NCBI RefSeq assembly: GCF_029784135.1
Contig: NC_073745.1
Location: 309,332,834 to 309,396,833, forward strand
Direction of reading: 5' to 3'
DNA: 64,000 nt
Origin: Toxorhynchites rutilus septentrionalis
Taxonomy: Eukaryota; Arthropoda; Insecta; Diptera; Culicidae
A program made the translations under genes and the position numbers. A model generated the notes under the pieces. It worked only from the letters and a program-made list of their open reading frames with translations. It ran no database searches and was not told the DNA's origin. Shown one piece after another: positions 59,316 to 64,000 of the stretch (positions within the stretch are counted from its first letter, which is position 1; every line of letters starts with the position of its first letter).

Positions 59316-60134
59316 GTACTAAAACGATACTTCGAGAACCTAACCATCGACCGGAAGGTGAAGAACGGCAAAAATGGATGCTCCGTCAGTGAAAAAGATC
59401 ACAAGCGCGTAGTTAAGCAGTTTAGACGTGATCCGAGAAGTTCGGTCCGGGATGTCTCCAATAAGCTGAATTTGTCAAGTTCATTCGTCCAGCGGACCAA
59501 GCAGCGGGAGGGCCTGCGTACATACAAGGTTAAGAAGGCTCCTAACCGCGACGAGAGGCAAAACATGGTGTGGAAGACGCGAGCCCGGAAGCTGTACACC
59601 GAAATGCTGATGAAGCCGCATTGCCTGGTAATGGACGACGAAACCTACGTCAAAGCGGACCTTCGTCAGCTGCCGGGCCTGTTGTTCTTCTCCGCAGAGG
59701 ACAAATTCAGCGTTCCGGAGGAGATTCGCAAGCAGAAACTATCCAAGTTTGCCAAAAAGTACATGGTGTGGCAAGCGATCTGCTCTTGCGGAAAGCGGAG
59801 CGCCCCCTTCGTGATGACCGGCACGGTAAACGGGCAGGTTTACCTTAAGGAGTGCCTACAGAAGCGCTTACTACCACTATTGAAGCAGCACGAGGGCCCG
59901 ACCATCTTCTGGCCGGATCTCGCTTCGTGCCACTATTCAAAGGACGTGTTGGAGTGGTACGAAGCAAACGGGGTCACCTTCGTGCCAAAGGAAATGAACC
60001 CGCCCAACGCGCCGGAGCTTCGCCCAATAGAGAAATATTGGGCGATTATGAAGCAGGCCCTCCGGAAGAACCCAAAAGTTGTCAAATCGGAGGCGGACTT
60101 CAAAAGAAAATGGATTTCTGTTCAAAAAACCTGA
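59316..60134 (+). pseudogene. DD37E transposase, C-terminal piece
   Basis: It resumes with KRYFENLTIDRKVKNGKNG. It keeps the catalytic positions (VMDDETY, WPDLASCHYSK, LRPIEKYW). An 8-bp deletion relative to the intact copy near 60128 shifts the frame at VQKT and ends it at TGA. It would be inactive even without the LTR insertion. Confidence 0.88.
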
Positions 60135-60334
60135 CGTTGTACAGAACCTTATGGACGGGGTAAAGAGGAAGGTGCGAGCATACGGGCTTGGGCTCGAAGT
60201 ATAAATAAAAAGAAAATGCCAAAGTTGTTTGATAGTTTTTATTTTACTGTCTAAAATTTTCAAAAGGATCGGTCTACTGGGCGAATTTCTACAGCGTTTT
60301 TTCCGTGATGCAATTTGATGTGACACACCCTTTA

Positions 60335-61157
60335 CCATCCAAATTGAACTTTTATGTCAGTGAAGATAACCTATACATTGGAGAACTTTTCGTTATGGTA
60401 TGTAACAAAATGTATTTTTACCAATTTTTTTTTTCTAGTGACCATTCTATCCTGGATTCCTCGAGTCGAGAAAGACGCACCACGCTAGATATGAGGTACA
60501 GACTAGGGGGGCGTTGCTGATTAATGGTCAGCTGCATCCCAATAGGAAGTATCCCGTGTCGGGCACACGTACAGAGCATCGAAGACTGCAACATACCAAT
60601 TATGAGAACACTTGTAATACTAACCTCGAGCCAAACGCGAGTAATCGGTTACATATTACTAACATAGTTGTAAGACAAAAATTGTCAAAATATCGGACTC
60701 CCGGCCCCGTCAGGCTAACGCCACATGTGCCTTAATAAAAAATATATTTTGGAAAAAAAAAAATGTATTTTTTCGAAACATTCTTTGTCGCAACATACCA
60801 TGTCCCACTGTCGGTTCATGTGAGCTTTGGCAAAACTCAGACGTCTTCCGATGTGAGATCGTGTGAGATGAGGAGCTTCAACCTTTTAAGCCCTCTTTAT
60901 GTGAGGATTTATTATCAAAACTTGACGAATTGTCACCCGAGTAACATTTAAATTGAAATATTGCTTTATTTGCATAAACGATTTCCGCTTATCCCGGCCA
61001 GAGAGCTTCGATTTACGTGGAGCTCTCTCCTTCTTACCGTATCCTTGAGCAATTTCTTTCTTATATTATCGAGCAATTTCTCTGATACCAACATTTTCTT
61101 GGTGGAATGCATTGATTTATTTACTTCTCTCTCCGTGAGCACTTTCCCCTTCGGCAT
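60335..61157 (-). pseudogene. Tc1 transposase, N-terminal part
   Basis: It starts at ATG 61157 with MPKGKVLTEREVNKSMHSTK, the usual Tc1 opening (MPKGK.LT..E). Shifted frames then carry RSHIGRRLSFAKAHMNRQW. Next to the mariner boundary come VIFTD and KFNLDG, the first catalytic Asp motif. FNLDG at 60335-60350 and FNGYWRD at about 51890 are contiguous once the mariner is removed. A LINE tail (60419-60759) also interrupts this arm. Confidence 0.7.
60419..60759 (+). mobile_element. 5'-truncated LINE 3' end in the Tc1 arm
   Basis: The block ends in A-rich AATAAAAAATATATTTTGG and poly(A). AAAATGTATTTTT flanks it at 60406-60418 and 60760-60772, a 13-bp duplication. The text CCTCGAGCCAAACGCGAGTA near 60632 resembles the 3'UTR of the I-like LINE at 43325-43350 (CCTCGAGTAAACCGCGAGTA), so it may come from a related LINE. 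Confidence 0.7.
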
Positions 61158-61408
61158 TTTCCAAATTTATTGATCAAAATAACTTAAACAACAAAAAATG
61201 TATCTGGTCTTATAGAAACTTGACACTTGAAAAATACAAAAACATTCGTTTACGATCAGTTTGCACACACACACACATATGAAAATCATGTAGTATATGG
61301 TAGTCACCAATACCTATACACTAGAATATAAATTGAAACATTGTTTGTTTACAATATCACAGAGCAGCAAGATTATCACCAGGTCTTACAGAAGTTGGAC
61401 AAAGTGTA

Positions 61409-61983
61409 GCTATCGTATGTTAAAGCATGCTTCAGAACGTTACGTTTTTTGAGTGGTTTGTGTGATTTTATAAAACGAGCCGAAAATAATTGACAGATAT
61501 ACTATCATTTTCGAAAATCGTTATTAGCGTCAATTTGAATTTCAATTTTTCGTGGCACCAACGACTTGTATGATTTCCCTCTGCAGAAAAATGGAAGGAC
61601 GCAACTTGACTAATGAATACGATTTGATCGGAAAATTAACAACAAAAAGAAGTTATGGTCAGAATTTGATTGACGTAAACTTAATGCATTTCTTTTAATC
61701 GCGCTATGAAAAAAATCTAGAAATCCATCATTTTGTGCATGCAGAATTATGCCTGTATTTTGATTATTACATTTACTTTTCAGTTATCGAAATGGCATCC
61801 AAGCAAGATGTATGTTCTGATCGAGCATCGAAGAATTCCGAACTATTTGTATTCCGTTTGGGTAGGAGAAAATATGAGTTTTCCACAGCAATTGAGAATT
61901 TTTTGACTCAAGTGTAACTTTTGAAAAGGGCATATCCATTTTAATAAGAGAAATCTTTGATAATTCATATCTCAAAAACTATG
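61409..61983. other. AT-rich spacer, nothing recognised
   Basis: Sequence between the Tc1 end and the foldback element. No ORF or RNA stands out. Confidence 0.4.
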
Positions 61984-62489
61984 AGTCGTACCGAAATTGT
62001 GTCTCAGAAAGAGTTATAGAGTATTGATGTTAAAATGTAAAAAAAATATACACTGAGAAAAAAAAAAGAGAAAAGTACTCCTTTTTTATTTACAAAAAAA
62101 ACTTTAATTTGAAATATCCAAAATATGTATTTTTGAATTGTTTTAAAAAAAATTTCATATACGAGGGTGGTCCGATAAGTACTTAGCCTCATCGCCCAAT
62201 GGTGTTAGTACCGTAAGAGAGATTACTTATCGTGTAGTACGTTCTCGTAAACGGATTCTGTCAAAATTTCAAAAATTCGATGTTCCACAAAGTTCGTCAA
62301 TAGATTTTAACAACTCATATTTTAAATTTTCTACATATTAAAATAAAAAATACATATTTTGAATATTGCAAATTAGTTTTTTTTTGTAAATAAAAAAAGG
62401 AGTGCTAATTTTTTTTCTCAGTGTATACTATTTTCACGTTTTAACATCAATACTCTATAACTCTTTCTAAGACACTATTTCGTTACAAC
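61984..62489. mobile_element. Long palindrome (foldback MITE) with a mariner-end-like core
   Basis: Left arm (about 61984-62160) and right arm (about 62310-62489) are inverted copies. Shared words are AGAGTTATAGAGTATTGATG, TATACACTGAGAAAA and GGAGTACTTTTC or similar. TATACACTGAG (62047) and CTCAGTGTATA (62417) form an inner pair of ends. The central part has CGAGGGTGGTCCGATAAGTA, typical of mariner 5' ends, suggesting a mariner fragment in the loop. Confidence 0.65.
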
Positions 62490-62723
62490 TCTTAATGAAC
62501 TTATATATTTTAAATAAATAAATAATAAAAACCCTGACATTCTTTGTGGTATAGGCTTCATTTTAACATCATTCACAGGTATCGATACTGCCTTAAACTT
62601 ATAATACTAAGCATTTACAAAAAAGTGAGTGTCAAAGTGCGATAAAATGTTTGCGTTAGCAAATTCGGAATTTGAATCAAGTTTCTAAGCACAAAATCCA
62701 AATTTTTGAGAGTGTCTTATATA

Positions 62724-63575
62724 TTAGGCTGTCAAAAAAGTCCTGCGGTATTTTTTTTAATTTTCATTTGTTCATCAAATTAGTTACAATCATCTGTTTT
62801 AAGTCAAATATGCGCCGTTTTGTTCGATGACTTGTTCCCAACGAGATGCCAACTTCATAATACCCCTGTTATAGAAGCTCGCTTCCTTATTGGCAAAAAA
62901 CTCGGATAGCCAATTTTCACAGGCCTCTTTTCTGGCTAACTTCTGACTACCTAGCTCGTTCGCCATGAACAAAAACAAGTGGTAGTCACTTGGTGCAAGA
63001 TCCGGACTATACGGCGGATGCAAAAGAACCTCCCATCCGAGCTCCCGGAGCTTCTGGCGCATCACCAAAGAAGTGTGTGGCCTGGCGTTGTCCTGATGGA
63101 AGACAATGCGGCCTCTGCTTATCAAAGATGGCCTCTTCTTCATGAGTGCGACCTTCAAGCGGTCCAGTTGTTGGCAGTACAGGTCCGAATTGAGCGTTTG
63201 GCCATAGGGAAGCAGCTCATAATAGATTATTCCTTGACAATCCCACCAAACACACAGCAGAACCTTCCTGGCCGTTAAAGAGGGCTTGGCCACCGTCTGA
63301 GCCGCTTCAGCGGGCTTCGACCACGACCGTTTGCGCTTCACGTTGTCGTAAGTGACCCACTTTTCATCGCCAGTCACCATCCGCTTCAGAAACGGGTCGA
63401 TTTTGTTGCGATTCAGCAGCGATTCACATGCGTCGATACGGTCAAAGATGTTTTTTTGCGTCAACGTGTGTGGCACCCATACATCGAGCTTCTTTGTGAA
63501 TCCAAGCTTCTTCAAATGGTTAATAACGGTTTGATGACTTATCCCCAGCTCTTGGCCGATGCTACGGCTGCTATG
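62724..63575 (-). mobile_element. Mariner (DD34D), copy C, truncated
   Basis: The end TTAGGCTGTCAAAAAAGTCC is at left with TA before it. The element is the same family as the copies at 44494 and 47521 but with the full central and C-terminal transposase. It breaks off at 63575, inside codons equivalent to SSRSIGQELGIS, and the right terminus is missing. Confidence 0.9.
62799..63575 (-). pseudogene. Mariner transposase, C-terminal three quarters
   Basis: The frame is open from SIGQELGISHQTVINHLKKL through LDVWVPHTLTQKNIFDRIDA, MVTGDEKWVTYDNVKRKRSW (first Asp), VFHQDNARPHTSLVMRQKLR (second Asp) and HPPYSPDLAPSDYHLFLFMA (third Asp, 34 residues after the second, DD34D). It ends at TAA left of 62802. 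About 95 N-terminal residues are lost, including the start and first HTH. This copy shows that the stop codons and deletion in copies A and B are local defects. Confidence 0.88.
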
Positions 63576-64000
63576 TAATGAAAGGATCTACTGACGTGCG
63601 CTTTTCGCGCCATGAACATGCATGCGAATACAGAAATAAGAGGGTCACCCCCGCACTCACCGAGTTCTTCCTTCAGCGCATCCGCCACTCGAGTTGTCAT
63701 CATCCGACCACGTACGTCCCGGCGAGGCTACCTCCAGTTTCCAGTCGGTGTTGGTTGGCTCCAACTAGCTTCGTCGCGTCCTCCTTCCTACGGGAAAGCT
63801 TACCCGCTCTATCGCGCACACCCGTGCAAAAAAGTCCGTCCGATCGGACGGTAAATCTCAAGCCGCAGATGCACTCCACAGAACCTCACGTCACGTTACA
63901 CGGCCTCCGCGGGATCCAGCAATCACCGTGTGCATCAGCCAGCACCCAAAAAAAACTTCTTCCTGTCCGTTCGGACGGTAATGGCGGAGACACAAACACT
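63576..64000. other. GC-richer segment with repeated GTCCG..CGGAC palindromes
   Basis: It starts abruptly at the mariner break. GTCCGTCCGATCGGACGGTA (near 63834) and CTGTCCGTTCGGACGGTAAT (near 63963) are related palindromic motifs about 130 bp apart, each after an A-run. This could be the repeated 5' region of a LINE, but no ORF confirms it; the short open frame at 63612-63854 has no family signature. Confidence 0.35.

Larger units (their letters stand above)
51898..60332 (+). mobile_element. DD37E mariner, second copy, split by an LTR element
   Basis: The ends carry the same 49-bp inverted repeats as the intact copy at 33710-35005 (left starts AAGGATGTGTCACATC with one change). TA is at 51896-51897 and 60333-60334. 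The transposase is interrupted after QSTVSRVL at 52174 and resumes at 59316. Without the insert the element is about 1289 bp. Confidence 0.92.
51159..61406 (-). mobile_element. Tc1-like transposon, outermost of a nested stack
   Basis: The left end starts CACTCTGTCCAACTTCTATA after TA (51157-51158). The right end, on the minus strand, starts CACTTTGTCCAACTTCTGTA, with TA at 61407-61408. Inner copies of TTTCTATAAGACC (about 51338) and GGTCTTATAGAAA (about 61207) lie about 180-200 bp inside each end, an IR/DR layout as in Minos and Sleeping Beauty. Removing the DD37E insertion (51898-60332) and a LINE piece (60419-60759) leaves about 1.5 kb, the normal size for Tc1. The transposase pieces are decayed. 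Confidence 0.8.

Overview
This window is eukaryotic and almost certainly from a mosquito, most likely a culicine of the Aedes type. It is AT-rich and intron-rich. Most of it is transposable elements of families typical of mosquito genomes: DD37E and DD41D mariner relatives, a Tc1 element, hAT elements, tRNA-derived SINEs ending in a GAA tract, I-like and CR1/Jockey-like LINEs, and a BEL/Pao-type LTR element with an env-like region. The species call is inference; no species-specific marker was searched.

Only two host protein-coding genes are visible. (1) Positions 1-14817, plus strand: the last nine coding exons of Atrophin (Grunge), a nuclear co-repressor. The nine pieces join in one frame to 269 codons including the stop. 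Two large introns hold an inverted-repeat element (753-4815) and a hAT element (8749-11474). AT-rich, microsatellite-bearing sequence follows, probably 3'UTR, interrupted by a 2.1-kb inverted-repeat element. (2) Positions 27800-50085, minus strand: a gamma-glutamyl hydrolase gene (GGH, lysosomal folate metabolism). It has three coding exons (50085-49823, 28779-28294, 28235-27800) that splice in frame to 394 residues. Intron 1 is 21 kb and is filled with transposons.

Between the two genes (about 19.4-27.5 kb) lie a tRNA-Glu-like sequence, a SINE with target-site duplications, a dispersed inverted-repeat family, a hAT-type MITE, and a LINE relic split by another repeat. The GGH intron holds, from left to right: minisatellite arrays, a pogo/Jerky relic, mariner relics, an internally deleted DD41D mariner, a foldback element with a CA-rich core, an intact DD37E mariner, an I-like LINE with both ORFs, an apparently identical 3027-bp tandem duplication of LINE plus mariner, and a second SINE.

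Upstream of GGH (51-61.4 kb) is a three-level nest. A Tc1 element (51159-61406) is split by a DD37E mariner (51898-60332), which is split by a 7.1-kb LTR retroelement (52175-59315) with a 5-bp target-site duplication. The LTR element carries one long ORF joining a gag-like region, a protease and an env-like glycoprotein, with no reverse transcriptase, RNase H or integrase. Its LTRs look nearly identical, apart from one extra 61-bp unit that contains the primer-binding site. This nest is the most unusual structure here. The right edge holds a foldback element, a truncated mariner and an unidentified GC-richer segment.
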